Assembly (NCBI RefSeq): GCF_023897065.1
Contig: NZ_JAMHIV010000024.1
Span: 109,071 to 173,070 of the forward strand
Direction of reading: 5' to 3'
DNA: 64,000 bases
From: Crossiella sp. SN42
GTDB lineage: Bacteria > Actinomycetota > Actinomycetes > Mycobacteriales > Pseudonocardiaceae
Position numbers and translations under genes: made by a program. Shown piece after piece: positions 50,864 to 60,564 of the stretch; positions within the stretch are counted from its first letter, which is position 1, and each line of letters starts with the position of its first letter. The notes under the pieces were generated by a model that did not search any database, had not been told where the DNA came from, and was given only the letters and a program-made list of their open reading frames with translations.

Positions 50864-51931
50864 ATGACCCAGCTCCGTCCACGGACACGGGGCAGAACCA
50901 CCTGGTCCTGCCTGGCGATAGTGGGCATCCTCATGCCGCTGTGCGCCTGCGCGGCCGAGCAACCCGCCCCGCGGTCCACCTCCCCGGCCGCCGCCCCGGT
51001 GCGCACGCTGGTGGTCTACGCCGGACGCACCGAGCAGCAGATCGGGCCGATCCTCAGCCAGCTGGAGCAGGCCGTCCGGGTGAAGCTGGACGTCCGCTAC
51101 GGCGAGACCGGCAAGCTCGCCGAGCAGCTGATCGCCGAAGGCCAGGACAGCCCGGCCGACCTGTTCCTCTCCCAGGACGCGGGCACCCTCGGCCTGCTGG
51201 AGAGCAAGGGCCTGCTCGCCGAGCTGCCCGACGAGCTCCGCCAGGCCGTGCCGGGGGCCTACCGCTCGGTCAGCGGGCACTGGGTGGGCACCTCGGCCAG
51301 GGCCAGGGTGATCGCCTACGACCCGAAGCAGGTGGCCGAGCCGGACATCCCGCGCGGCACCGACGACCTGGTCCAGCGGCGCTGGCGGGGCAAGATCGGC
51401 TACGTGCCGGGCAACCCGTCCTGGCTGGCCTTCGTCACCGCGCTGCGGGTGCTGCGCGGCGAGGAGGACGCGCGGCGCTGGCTGCTGGGCTTCAAGGCCA
51501 ACAACCCGCGCCGGTACCAGGCCCAGCGGCCGCTGCTGGACGCGGTGGACCGCGGCGAGGTGCCACTGGGCCTGATCAACCACTACGCCTGGTACGAGAA
51601 GTCCGCCGAGGTCGGCGTGGCCAAGATGCGCGCCCGCCTGCACCACGTCACCGGCGCCGACCCGGCCGCGCTGGTCAACATCGCCGGCGCGGGAGTGCTG
51701 CGTGGCGGCGAGGTGACCGCGGCCCGCCAGGCGGTGGAGTTCCTGCTCTCCACCCCGGCCCAGCAGTTCTTCGCCGACCACCTGGCCGAGTACCCGGTGC
51801 GCCAGGGGATCAGCTCGACCAAGCACCAGCTGCCGCCGCTGAAGGAGCTGAAGGGCCCGGGCCTCAACCTGAACCGCCTGGTCAGCGTGCAGGACTCGAC
51901 GAAGCTGCTGACCGAGCTCGGCCTGAGCTGA
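50864..51931 (+). CDS. Iron-type ABC substrate-binding lipoprotein, orphan
   Basis: The 355-residue protein has a lipoprotein signal (WSCLAIVGILMPLCAC) and then a type II periplasmic-binding fold: LVVYAGRTEQQIGPILSQLEQ, ADLFLSQDAGTLGLLESKGLL and VGTSARARVIAYDP. Late NHYAWYE contains a conserved Tyr region that in FbpA/FutA-type proteins binds Fe(III). It has no permease or ATPase beside it and is monocistronic, so it must serve a transporter encoded elsewhere. GGGAGA (50854-50859) and the signal peptide support ATG at 50864. I saw no iron box upstream. Confidence 0.82.
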   Translation: MTQLRPRTRGRTTWSCLAIVGILMPLCACAAEQPAPRSTSPAAAPVRTLVVYAGRTEQQIGPILSQLEQAVRVKLDVRYGETGKLAEQLIAEGQDSPADLFLSQDAGTLGLLESKGLLAELPDELRQAVPGAYRSVSGHWVGTSARARVIAYDPKQVAEPDIPRGTDDLVQRRWRGKIGYVPGNPSWLAFVTALRVLRGEEDARRWLLGFKANNPRRYQAQRPLLDAVDRGEVPLGLINHYAWYEKSAEVGVAKMRARLHHVTGADPAALVNIAGAGVLRGGEVTAARQAVEFLLSTPAQQFFADHLAEYPVRQGISSTKHQLPPLKELKGPGLNLNRLVSVQDSTKLLTELGLS

Positions 51932-51932
51932 C

Positions 51933-52691
51933 TCAGCCCAGCCAGCTCAGCAGGGTCGCCGCGTCCCGCCGGAACACCGCCGGATCGTCGTCCACCACGA
52001 ACTCCAGCAGCGCGTGCCGGGTGACCCCGTCCGCGGCCAGCTCGGCCAGCACCGGCTGCCACAGGTCGGGCCGCGCGTCCAGCGGCAGGCGCTCGTCGAA
52101 GCCGTCCGCGCCCCAGGAGAACACGTGCGCCGCGGTCACCGAGGGCAGCAGCGCGCGCACCTCGGTCAGGCACTCCGCGACCTCCGGCAGCTCCCTCGGC
52201 TGCCAGTAGGGCACCAGGTTCTCGTGGCCCGCCTCGGCGAACAGCTTCACCGCCGAGTCCAGCGTCTTGGTCAGCGTGTGCACGTGGAACTCCACCGCCA
52301 CCCGGACCCCCTCGCTCGCGGCCAGCTCGGCGCACCGCACCAGCTCGCTGACCACCCGCGCCCGGTGCGCGGCATCGGAGTCCTCCGGCGTGCGCTTGCC
52401 CGCCCAGACCCGGATCGTCGGCGCGCCCAGCGCGACCGCGGTGCGCAGCACATCGTCGAACACGGCCGGCTCGCTGTCCCCAGCGTCGAAGTAGGAGGCG
52501 TAGCCCTCGATCGACAGCCCGGACGCGGTGGTGGCCGCGCCCACCGCCCGTGCGGTGCCGAGCTCGCCGAGCGGCACGTGCACGTCCCCGGCCCAGCTGA
52601 TCGCCGACAACCCGGCCGCCGCGGTCAGCTCCACGACCTCGGTCGCGGCCAGCTGCCGGAAGGTCACCGACACCACACCAGGAACGATCAC
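51933..52691 (-). CDS. TIM-barrel sugar phosphate isomerase/epimerase-like protein
   Basis: The 252-residue protein has the AP-endonuclease-2/xylose-isomerase-like barrel: VVSVTFRQLAATEVVELTAAAGLSAISWAGDVHVPLG at the start, then RVWAG, VAVEFHVHTLT (likely metal Glu/His) and HVFSWG near the C-terminus. Members isomerise or epimerise sugars or inositol derivatives with a divalent metal. GAGGGAGG precedes the GTG start. It diverges from the COG0523 GTPase gene across 63 bp containing a Zur-like palindrome, so metal-dependent control is possible. Substrate unknown. Confidence 0.8.
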   Translation of the reverse strand: MIVPGVVSVTFRQLAATEVVELTAAAGLSAISWAGDVHVPLGELGTARAVGAATTASGLSIEGYASYFDAGDSEPAVFDDVLRTAVALGAPTIRVWAGKRTPEDSDAAHRARVVSELVRCAELAASEGVRVAVEFHVHTLTKTLDSAVKLFAEAGHENLVPYWQPRELPEVAECLTEVRALLPSVTAAHVFSWGADGFDERLPLDARPDLWQPVLAELAADGVTRHALLEFVVDDDPAVFRRDAATLLSWLG

Positions 52692-52731
52692 AAGCCCTCC
52701 CTCGACTCAACCACCGGGCACCGACGCTAAC

Positions 52732-52744
52732 GATAACCGTTATC
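52732..52744. promoter_or_regulatory. Zur-like palindrome before the COG0523 GTPase
   Basis: GATAACCGTTATC is a perfect palindrome apart from its central base, 10 bp upstream of the GTPase ATG. AT-rich GATAA...TTATC sites are typical of Zur operators, and COG0523 GTPases of the ZigA type are often Zur-repressed. The divergent isomerase start is 40 bp away. Confidence 0.6.
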
Positions 52745-52754
52745 ATTCACAACC

Positions 52755-53884
<1,130 letters not shown>

Positions 53885-53891
<7 letters not shown>

Positions 53892-54886
53892 CAGCCGCAG
53901 GACCGCCGGTGCACGAACCGGGCGGGCAGCCGCACCGTGCGCGGCGCCCGCTCCGGCTCGGCGATCCGGGCCAGCAGCATCCGCACCGCGGTCCGCCCGA
54001 TCTCCTCCACCGGCTGCGCCATCGTGGTCAGCGGCGGATCCACCAGATCCGCCCACTCCACCTCGTCGTAACCCACCAGCGCCAGGTCCCGCCCGACCCG
54101 CAAGCCCAGTTCGCGCAGCGTGCGCAACACCCCGACCAGCATCGCGTTGTTCCCGGTGACCACCGCCGTCGGCGGTTCCGGCAGCGCCAGCAACCGTCGC
54201 AACGCGGTCCCCGCCGGCCCGATCGCCGACTCACCGGAGACCACCAGCGACTCGTCCACCGGCAACCCCGCCCGGCCCAGCCCGAGCCGGTACCCGTGCA
54301 CCCGCTCGCTGGTCGTGGTCAGCCCGGCCGCCCCGCTGACCAGCCCGATCCGCCGGTGGCCCAGCTCGGCCAGGTGCCCGACCAGCGCCGCGGCCGCGCC
54401 CGCGTTCTCCGGCCCCACCTGGTCCAGCAGCCCGTGGCTGGGCAGCCGGTCGATCAGCACCACCGGCGTGCCCAGCTGCCGCAGCTCCGGCAGCAGCGCC
54501 CCGGAGGCCCCGGCCGAAGGCGTCAGCAGCAGCCCGTCCACCCGGCGGGAGCGCAGCGCGCGCACCGCGGCCTGCTCGGCGGAGGGCTCGTCGTGGGTGT
54601 CGATCAGCAGCAGGGTGAACCCGGCCGCGCTGGCCTCGCTCTCCACCGCCTGGATCAGCTCGGCGAAGTACGGGTTGGCCACCAGCGAGATGGCCACCCC
54701 CAGCGAGCGGGTGCCGCCGGTGACCAGTGAGCGGGCGATCGCGTTGCCGGTGTAGCCGGTTCTGGCCACCGCGTCCAGCACCCTGGCCCTGGTCTCCTCG
54801 GCCACCGTCCTGGTGCCGTTGACCACGTGCGACACCGTCGTGATCGACACGCCGGCCAGCTCGGCGACGTCCCGCATGGTCACCAT
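53885..54886 (-). CDS. LacI-family repressor of the adjacent sugar transport operon
   Basis: The 333-residue regulator has a LacI HTH at the very N-terminus ([45 protein letters not shown]) and a periplasmic-binding-protein-like effector domain ([21 protein letters not shown] through [21 protein letters not shown]). ATG at 54886 gives the standard family N-terminus. Two adjacent GCAA-N4-TTGC palindromes lie between it and the divergent binding-protein gene. It probably represses both until a sugar or sugar phosphate binds. The C-terminus ends in SCGCQ, as in many RbsR/CcpA-like members. Confidence 0.93.
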
Positions 54887-54900
54887 CGGTTCCACCTTCC

Positions 54901-54924
54901 GCAAGCGCTTGCGCAAACGCTTGC
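54901..54924. promoter_or_regulatory. Two abutting LacI operators
   Basis: GCAAGCGCTTGC (54901-54912) is a perfect 12-bp palindrome, and GCAAACGCTTGC (54913-54924) is the same site with one change. They sit 14 nt upstream of the lacI-type start and 54 nt before the binding-protein ATG. The CG at the centre of the half-sites is the standard LacI/GalR contact. Confidence 0.85.
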
Positions 54925-54978
54925 CGCTAGTGAACCCGCTCACTACCGTTGCGCGCCACACGCTTGTTGGAGGCAGCC

Positions 54979-55989
54979 ATGGGACGACGAGGTCCACAGT
55001 TGGTCGCACTGCTCGCCACCGGCGCCATCGCCATGGCCGGCACTGCCTGTTCCAGCCAGAAGGCCACCGATGGCCGGGGCAACGACGACGGCAAGGTCAA
55101 GATCGGGCTGGTCACCAAGACCGACAGCAACCCGTTCTTCGTCGCCCTGCGCGAGGCGGCCAAGGCCCAGGCGGGCAAGGACGGCGCCGAGCTGATCGCG
55201 CTGGCCGGCAAGTTCGACGGCGACAACGAAGGCCAGGTCGCCGCGCTGGAGAACCTGGTGCAGCAGGGCGTGGACACCATCCTGGTCACGCCCAGCAACT
55301 CCACCGGCATCCTCGGCGCGATCAAGAAGGCCAGGGAGAAGGGCATCCTGGTGATCGCCCTGGACACCGAGACCGACCCCAAGGACGCGGTCGACGCCAC
55401 CTTCGCCACCGACAACACCCAGGCCGGCCGGTTGCAGGGCCAGTACGTCAAGGCCGCGCTCGGTGAGCGCGCCCCGCAGCTGCTGATGCTCGACGGCAGC
55501 CCCGGCGGCACCGTGGACGAGCAGCGGCACAAGGGTTTCCTGGAGGGCCTCGGCCTGACCGAGACCGACCCGAAGGTGCTCGGCAAGGAAGCCACCAACG
55601 GCGACCAGAACAAGGCCCAGCAGGCCATGGAGAACCTGCTCCAGCGCGCCACCTCGGTCAACGCCGTCTACACCATCAACGAGCCCGCGGCCCGCGGCGG
55701 TTTCGCCGCGCTGCAAGCGAAGGGCCTCGCGGACAAGGTCGTGGTCGGCTCCATCGACGGCGGCTGCCAGGGCGTGCGCGATGTCAAGGACGGCAAGTAC
55801 GCGCTCACCGTGATGCAGTTCCCGAAGAAGATGGCCGAGGACGGCGTCAAGGCCGGGGTCGAGTTCACCAAGAGCGGCAAGAAGCCCAGCGGCTTCACCG
55901 ACACCGGCACCACCGTGATCGCGGACAAGCCCATGCCCGGCATCGACAGCAAGGACACCGCCTGGGGCCTGCAGAACTGCTGGGGCTGA
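54979..55989 (+). CDS. Sugar ABC transporter substrate-binding lipoprotein (RbsB/FrcB-like)
   Basis: The 336-residue protein has a lipoprotein signal ending AGTAC and a family 2 sugar-binding fold: VKIGLVTKTDSNPFFVALREAAKAQAG, GVDTILVTPSNSTGILGAI, VIALDTET, then FATDNTQAGRLQGQYV and GSIDGGCQGVRDV. The overall series resembles the fructose-binding FrcB branch. GGAGG (54969-54973) precedes the ATG. It is the first gene of a four-gene operon facing away from lacI. Confidence 0.9.
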   Translation: MGRRGPQLVALLATGAIAMAGTACSSQKATDGRGNDDGKVKIGLVTKTDSNPFFVALREAAKAQAGKDGAELIALAGKFDGDNEGQVAALENLVQQGVDTILVTPSNSTGILGAIKKAREKGILVIALDTETDPKDAVDATFATDNTQAGRLQGQYVKAALGERAPQLLMLDGSPGGTVDEQRHKGFLEGLGLTETDPKVLGKEATNGDQNKAQQAMENLLQRATSVNAVYTINEPAARGGFAALQAKGLADKVVVGSIDGGCQGVRDVKDGKYALTVMQFPKKMAEDGVKAGVEFTKSGKKPSGFTDTGTTVIADKPMPGIDSKDTAWGLQNCWG

Positions 55990-55991
55990 GC

Positions 55992-56942
55992 ATGAAGACC
56001 CTCGTCCTGCGCACCCCGGCGGTCGGCCCGGCCCTCGCGCTGCTGGCCGCGGTGCTGCTGTTCTCCTTCACCACCGACACCTTCGCCACCACGGACAACC
56101 TGTCCCTGGTCGTGCAGCAGTCGCTGGTCATCGGCACCCTCGCACTCGGCCAGACCCTGGTCATCCTCACCAGCGGCATCGACCTGGCCAACGCGGCCAT
56201 CGCGGTGCTCGGCACCCTGCTGATGGCCCAGCTCGTGCTCGGCGGCACCTCCGCCCCGCTCGCGCTGCTGGTCGGCATCGGGGTGGCGGTGGGCATCGCC
56301 GCGATCACCGGCGGGGTGGTCACCGGCATCAGCCTGCCCCCGTTCATCGTCACCCTGGGCATGCTCACCATCGTCACCGCCGCGGCTCGCATCTACGCCG
56401 AGGGCCAGAGCTACCCGGTCACCGACGAGCTGCTCACCTTCCTCGGCACCCGGCAGTACCTCTTCGGCCAGATCGAGGTCACCGTCGGCATGGGCCTGGC
56501 GCTGGTGATGTACCTGGTGGCCTGGTACGCGCTGACCCGCACCGCCTGGGGACGGCACGTCTACGCGGTCGGCAACGACGCCGAGGCCGCGCGGCTGTCC
56601 GGCATCAAGGTCCGGCGCACCGTGCTCAGCGTCTACCTGGTCGCCGGGCTGGTCTACGGCATCGCCGCCTGGCAGGCGCTGGGCCGGGTGCCCAACGCCG
56701 ACCCCAACGCCTTCCAGACCGGCAACCTGGACTCGATCACCGCGGTGGTGCTCGGCGGCACCAGCCTGTTCGGCGGCCGGGGCAGCGTGCTCGGCACCCT
56801 GGTCGGCGCGCTCATCGTCGCGGTGCTGCGCTCCGGCCTCACCCAGGCCGGCATCGACAGCCTCTACCAGGACGTCGCCACCGGCGTGCTGGTGATCGTC
56901 GCGGTCGCGGTGGACCGCTTCTCCCGAGGGAGGAACCAGTGA
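55992..56942 (+). CDS. Sugar ABC transporter permease (RbsC/FrcC-like)
   Basis: The 316-residue membrane protein has about ten helices. The block ILTSGIDLANAAIAVLG is the RbsC-type signature (normally SGGIDLSVG) and the coupling segment YAVGNDAEAARLSGIKVRRTVLSVY contacts the ATPase. VLGGTSLFGGRGSVLGTLVGALIVAVL is also typical. It begins 2 nt after the binding-protein stop and overlaps the ATPase start. Confidence 0.92.
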   Translation: MKTLVLRTPAVGPALALLAAVLLFSFTTDTFATTDNLSLVVQQSLVIGTLALGQTLVILTSGIDLANAAIAVLGTLLMAQLVLGGTSAPLALLVGIGVAVGIAAITGGVVTGISLPPFIVTLGMLTIVTAAARIYAEGQSYPVTDELLTFLGTRQYLFGQIEVTVGMGLALVMYLVAWYALTRTAWGRHVYAVGNDAEAARLSGIKVRRTVLSVYLVAGLVYGIAAWQALGRVPNADPNAFQTGNLDSITAVVLGGTSLFGGRGSVLGTLVGALIVAVLRSGLTQAGIDSLYQDVATGVLVIVAVAVDRFSRGRNQ

Positions 56943-57763
56943 CCCCGGTGCTCCAGGCCCGCGGCCTGGTCAAACGCTACGGCAAGGTGACCGCGATCAA
57001 CGGGGCCGACTTCGACCTGGCGCCCGGCGAGGTGCTGGCCGTGGTCGGCGACAACGGCGCGGGCAAGTCCAGCCTGATCAAGGCGCTCTCCGGCGCGCTG
57101 GTCCCGGACGAGGGCGAGATCCGCCTGGACGGCGAGCTCGTCCGCTTCACCGGCCCGCTGGACGCGCGCAGGCACGGCATCGAGACCGTCTACCAGAACC
57201 TGGCGCTGGCCCCGGCCCAGGACATCGCCAGCAACCTGTTCCTCGGCCGGGAACGCCGCCGCGCCGGAGTGCTCGGCTCGGTGTTCCGGCTGCTGGACAC
57301 CAAGGGCATGCGGGCCGAGGCGGCCAGGGTGCTCGGCGAGCTCGGCATCGGCGTCAACTCCATGTCGCAGACCGTGGAGACCCTCTCCGGCGGCCAGCGC
57401 CAAGGCGTCGCGGTGGCCCGCGCGGCCGCCTTCGGCAACCGCGTGGTGATCATGGACGAGCCGACCGCCGCGCTCGGCGTGGCCGAGTCCGGCAAGGTGC
57501 TGGAACTGATCAACCGGATCCGCGAGCGCGGCCTGCCGGTGGTGCTGATCAGCCACAACATGCCGCACGTGTTCGACATCGCGGACCGCATCCACGTGCA
57601 CCGCCTCGGCAAGCGGGTCGCGCTGGTCTCGCCGGCGGAACGCACCATGAACGAGGTGGTCGGCCTGATCACCGGCGCACTGCGGGTCGACGAGAGTGGG
57701 CAGCTCACCGAGGTCACGCACGCGGTGACCACCGGGCTGCGGACGGGGGAGACCGGCACGTGA
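56939..57763 (+). CDS. Sugar ABC transporter ATPase, single-domain (FrcA-like)
   Basis: The 274-residue ATPase has Walker A GDNGAGKSS, signature LSGGQRQGVAVARA, Walker B VVIMDEPTAALGV and switch His in LISHNMPHVFD. Most RbsA-type importers use a double ATPase of about 500 residues. A single-domain form, as here, is characteristic of the fructose-type FrcA. It overlaps both neighbours (GTGA). Confidence 0.92.
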   Translation: MTPVLQARGLVKRYGKVTAINGADFDLAPGEVLAVVGDNGAGKSSLIKALSGALVPDEGEIRLDGELVRFTGPLDARRHGIETVYQNLALAPAQDIASNLFLGRERRRAGVLGSVFRLLDTKGMRAEAARVLGELGIGVNSMSQTVETLSGGQRQGVAVARAAAFGNRVVIMDEPTAALGVAESGKVLELINRIRERGLPVVLISHNMPHVFDIADRIHVHRLGKRVALVSPAERTMNEVVGLITGALRVDESGQLTEVTHAVTTGLRTGETGT

Positions 57764-58410
57764 TCGCGGAGTTCACCGAGCTGGTGGCCAGGGCGGCCCA
57801 GCTGGCCGCGGACGGGCGGCGCCGGGTGCTGGGCATCGCGGGCGCCCCCGGCGCGGGCAAGTCCACCCTGGCCCAGCGGCTGGCCGAAGCCCTGGGCGAG
57901 CGGGCCGTGCTGGTCGGCATGGACGGCTTCCACCTGGCCCAGCGCGAGCTGGCGCGGCTGGGCCGGGCCGACCGCAAGGGCGCCCCGGACACCTTCGACG
58001 CGCACGGCTACCTCGACCTGCTCCAGCGGCTGCGCGCCAACGGCCCGGACACCCCCGGCGCGGTCACCGTCTACGCGCCGGAGTTCCGCAGGGAGATCGA
58101 GGAGCCGGTGGCCTGCGCCGTCCCGGTCAGCCCGGACATCCCGCTGGTGATCACCGAGGGCAACTACCTGCTGCTGGCGGAAAAGCCCTGGTCAGGGGTG
58201 CGGGCCGCGCTGGACGAGGCCTGGTTCCTGGCCCCGGCCGAGGACCTGCGGCTGAGCAGGCTGATCGCCCGGCACCGCGCCTTCGGCCGCACCGAGTCCC
58301 AGGCCCGGCTGCGCGCGCTCGGCTCGGACCAGGACAACGCCATCCGGGTGAACTCCACCCACGAGCGCGCCGACCTGGTGCTCACCGGGATCAGTTCGAC
58401 TCTTTCCTGA
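57760..58410 (+). CDS. P-loop kinase of the sugar operon (uridine-kinase/FrcK-like)
   Basis: The 216-residue cytoplasmic kinase has Walker A GAPGAGKST (about 26-34) and GMDGFHLAQRELARLGRADRKGAPDTFDAHGYLDLL, the substrate segment found in uridine kinase/PanK-like enzymes and in FrcK. ITEGNYLLL is the Walker B-like strand. Its coupling to the transporter implies that it phosphorylates the imported sugar or a derived nucleoside. The order binding protein, permease, ATPase, kinase is that of frcBCAK, so fructose is the leading guess. The 3' end overlaps the convergent DedA gene. Confidence 0.82.
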   Translation: MIAEFTELVARAAQLAADGRRRVLGIAGAPGAGKSTLAQRLAEALGERAVLVGMDGFHLAQRELARLGRADRKGAPDTFDAHGYLDLLQRLRANGPDTPGAVTVYAPEFRREIEEPVACAVPVSPDIPLVITEGNYLLLAEKPWSGVRAALDEAWFLAPAEDLRLSRLIARHRAFGRTESQARLRALGSDQDNAIRVNSTHERADLVLTGISSTLS

Positions 58411-59074
58411 CCTCGGCCCCATCGGACTCCTCGTGCATCGGCCGCCGCATCTCCTGCCGGTACCGGTACACGCCGTAGCTGGTGCCCACGATGAAGAAGG
58501 CGACGAACCCGATCACCGCCACCGTCTGCAACCACGGGTACCGGTTGAGCAGGCCAGCCGCGTAGTAGCCGAGCAGGATCAGCACCGGCGACCAGGTCAC
58601 CGCGCCGGTGATGGTCGCCCAGGTGAACCGCTTGCGGTCCATCCCGGCCGCGCCCGCGATCGCCGGGGCCAGCGTGCGCACCCAGGGCAGCCAGCGCGCG
58701 GCCACGATCGCCCAGAACCCGTACTTGTCCAAGAAGTCCTTGGCCCGGTCCAGGTTCTGCTGGTTGAGCACCTTGCCGCCCTCGCGGGCCAGCATCTTCG
58801 TGCCGGTCTTCGCACCGACGAAGTAGCCGAACTCGTTGCCCAGGATGGCCACCAGCGTGCTCACCCCGGCCAGCGCCCACGCGTCGATCGGCCGGTCGTG
58901 GTTGGCCAGCACCACACCCGCGGCGAACAACAGCGAGTCGCCGGGCAGGAACAGGCCGATGATCAGCCCGCACTCGGCGAAGATGAACGTGGTCACGATG
59001 ATCCACACCAGCGCCGGGCCCGCCGAGTCCAGCGGCGACCAGGCCAGTGTGACGGACACACCTTCCGGGCTCAT
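58391..59074 (-). CDS. DedA-family membrane protein (copy A)
   Basis: The 227-residue membrane protein has five or six helices. Family motifs are FIFAECGLIIGLFLPGDSLLFAAGVV, GNEFGYFVGAKTG and ARWLPWVRTLAPAIAGAAGMDRKRF. The last carries the conserved Arg residues needed by DedA/VTT proteins, which scramble or flip polyprenyl or phospholipid carriers and affect membrane potential. ATG at 59074 lies seven bases after a TAGTCT box on the minus strand, so a leaderless mRNA is likely; GTG at 59077 is an alternative. A second DedA gene lies at 62727-63428. Confidence 0.9.
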   Translation of the reverse strand: MSPEGVSVTLAWSPLDSAGPALVWIIVTTFIFAECGLIIGLFLPGDSLLFAAGVVLANHDRPIDAWALAGVSTLVAILGNEFGYFVGAKTGTKMLAREGGKVLNQQNLDRAKDFLDKYGFWAIVAARWLPWVRTLAPAIAGAAGMDRKRFTWATITGAVTWSPVLILLGYYAAGLLNRYPWLQTVAVIGFVAFFIVGTSYGVYRYRQEMRRPMHEESDGAEVRKESN

Positions 59075-59081
59075 CACTTCG

Positions 59082-59087
59082 AGACTA
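59082..59087 (-). promoter_or_regulatory. -10 box of DedA copy A
   Basis: TAGTCT on the minus strand, seven bases from the ATG at 59074. No convincing -35 box. It is 62 bp from the divergent -10 box of the glcD-like gene. Confidence 0.4.
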
Positions 59088-59148
59088 CGGGGATCTCGGC
59101 GAACTCATCATCGACTTTTTCCGTCTCGTGCGCGTGTTTCTGTGGAAC

Positions 59149-59154
59149 TACCGT
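59149..59154 (+). promoter_or_regulatory. -10 box of the GlcD-type flavoprotein gene
   Basis: TACCGT is followed by GGACGG and then the GTG start at 59161. Six-base spacing and no ribosome binding site point to a leaderless mRNA. Confidence 0.45.
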
Positions 59155-59160
59155 GGACGG

Positions 59161-60564
59161 GTGAACGATCGGGTGAAAAGCGTCGAACTGCTTGACCAGC
59201 TCCACCGGGCCCTCGGTGCGGACGGGGTCATCACCGACCCGGACGTCACCGACAGCTACCGCCGGGACATGATGCCGCTCGCGCCGGACGGCGCGCCGCT
59301 GGCCGTCGTGCTGCCCGGCGACACCGCGCAGGTCCAGGCCGTGGTCAGGGCCTGCGCGGCGGCCGGCGTCCCGATCGTGCCGCGCGGCGCGGGCAGCGGC
59401 CTCTCCGGCGCGGCCAACGCGGTCGACGGCTGCGTGGTGCTGGCCACCACCAGGATGAACCGCATCCTGGAGATCGACCCGGACAACCGGCTCGCCGTGG
59501 TCGAACCCGGCGTGGTCAACCTGGACCTGCGGCACGCCGTGGAGAAGGAAGGCCTGTTCTACCCGCCGGACCCGTCCAGCTACGACTGGTGCACCATCGG
59601 TGGCAACGTGGCCACCAACGCGGGCGGCCTGTGCTGCGTGAAGTACGGCGTGACCACCGACTCGGTGCTCGGCCTCGAGGTCGTGCTGGCCAGCGGCGAG
59701 CTGCTGCGCACCGGCCGCCGCACAGTCAAGGGCGTGGCGGGCTACGACCTGACCAAGCTGTTCGTCGGCAGCGAGGGCACCCTCGGCGTGGTCACCCAGG
59801 CCACCCTGGCGCTGCGCCCGCTGCCGCAGGCCCCGGCCACCATGGTCGCCGCCTTCCCGTCCACCGAGGCCGCGGGCGCCGCGGTCACCGGCGTGGTGCG
59901 CGAGGGCCTGGTCCCGTCCCTGATGGAGATCATGGACGCGGCTTCCATCCGCGCGGTCGAGGCGCACCTGAACACCGAGCTGGGCGCGGGCAGCGGCAGC
60001 GCGGCCCTGCTGATCTGCCAGTCCGACGCCGGCGGCGAGGTGGCCAGGCGGGAGCTGGAGAAGATCGAGCAGCTGTGCCTGGCCGCGGGCGCCGAGCTCG
60101 CCTACGTCACCACCGACCTGGCCGAGGGCCAGCTGCTGCTGACCGCCCGCCGCGCGGTGCTCGGCGCGCTGGAGGTCTACGGCGCCTGGCTCACCGACGA
60201 CGTGTGCGTGCCGCGCACCAGGATCGCCGAGCTGATCAGCGGCTGCGCCGAGATCAGCGCTCGCAGGGACCTGCTGATCGCGGTGGTCGGGCACGCGGGC
60301 GACGGCAACATGCACCCCACCATCGCCTACGACCCGGCGGATGCGGACCAGTTCGCCCGCGCCAAGCTCGCCTTCGACGAGATCCTGGAGGTCGGCATGG
60401 CCCTGGGCGGCACGGTCACCGGCGAACACGGCATCGGCAAGATCAAACGGGAGTGGCTGGCCAGGGAGATCGGCGAGGTCGGCCTGGCCACGCACCGGGC
60501 GATCAAACGCGCGCTGGACCCGGAGAACCTGTTCAACCCGGGTTCGATGTTCGCGCTGGACTGA
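59161..60564 (+). CDS. FAD-binding glycolate oxidase/D-lactate dehydrogenase (GlcD family)
   Basis: The 467-residue flavoprotein has a PCMH/VAO FAD domain: VPIVPRGAGSGLSGAANAVDGCVVLATTRMNRILEID, then GGNVATNAGGLCCVKYG, and a C-terminal FAD-oxidase domain with VVGHAGDGNMHPTIAYD and GEHGIGKIKREWL (catalytic His and substrate Arg/Lys). It oxidises glycolate or D-lactate to glyoxylate or pyruvate, passing electrons to the respiratory chain. Neither GlcE nor GlcF is adjacent, so D-lactate dehydrogenase activity is at least as likely. It overlaps the convergent tetR gene by 32 bp. Confidence 0.9.
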   Translation: MNDRVKSVELLDQLHRALGADGVITDPDVTDSYRRDMMPLAPDGAPLAVVLPGDTAQVQAVVRACAAAGVPIVPRGAGSGLSGAANAVDGCVVLATTRMNRILEIDPDNRLAVVEPGVVNLDLRHAVEKEGLFYPPDPSSYDWCTIGGNVATNAGGLCCVKYGVTTDSVLGLEVVLASGELLRTGRRTVKGVAGYDLTKLFVGSEGTLGVVTQATLALRPLPQAPATMVAAFPSTEAAGAAVTGVVREGLVPSLMEIMDAASIRAVEAHLNTELGAGSGSAALLICQSDAGGEVARRELEKIEQLCLAAGAELAYVTTDLAEGQLLLTARRAVLGALEVYGAWLTDDVCVPRTRIAELISGCAEISARRDLLIAVVGHAGDGNMHPTIAYDPADADQFARAKLAFDEILEVGMALGGTVTGEHGIGKIKREWLAREIGEVGLATHRAIKRALDPENLFNPGSMFALD

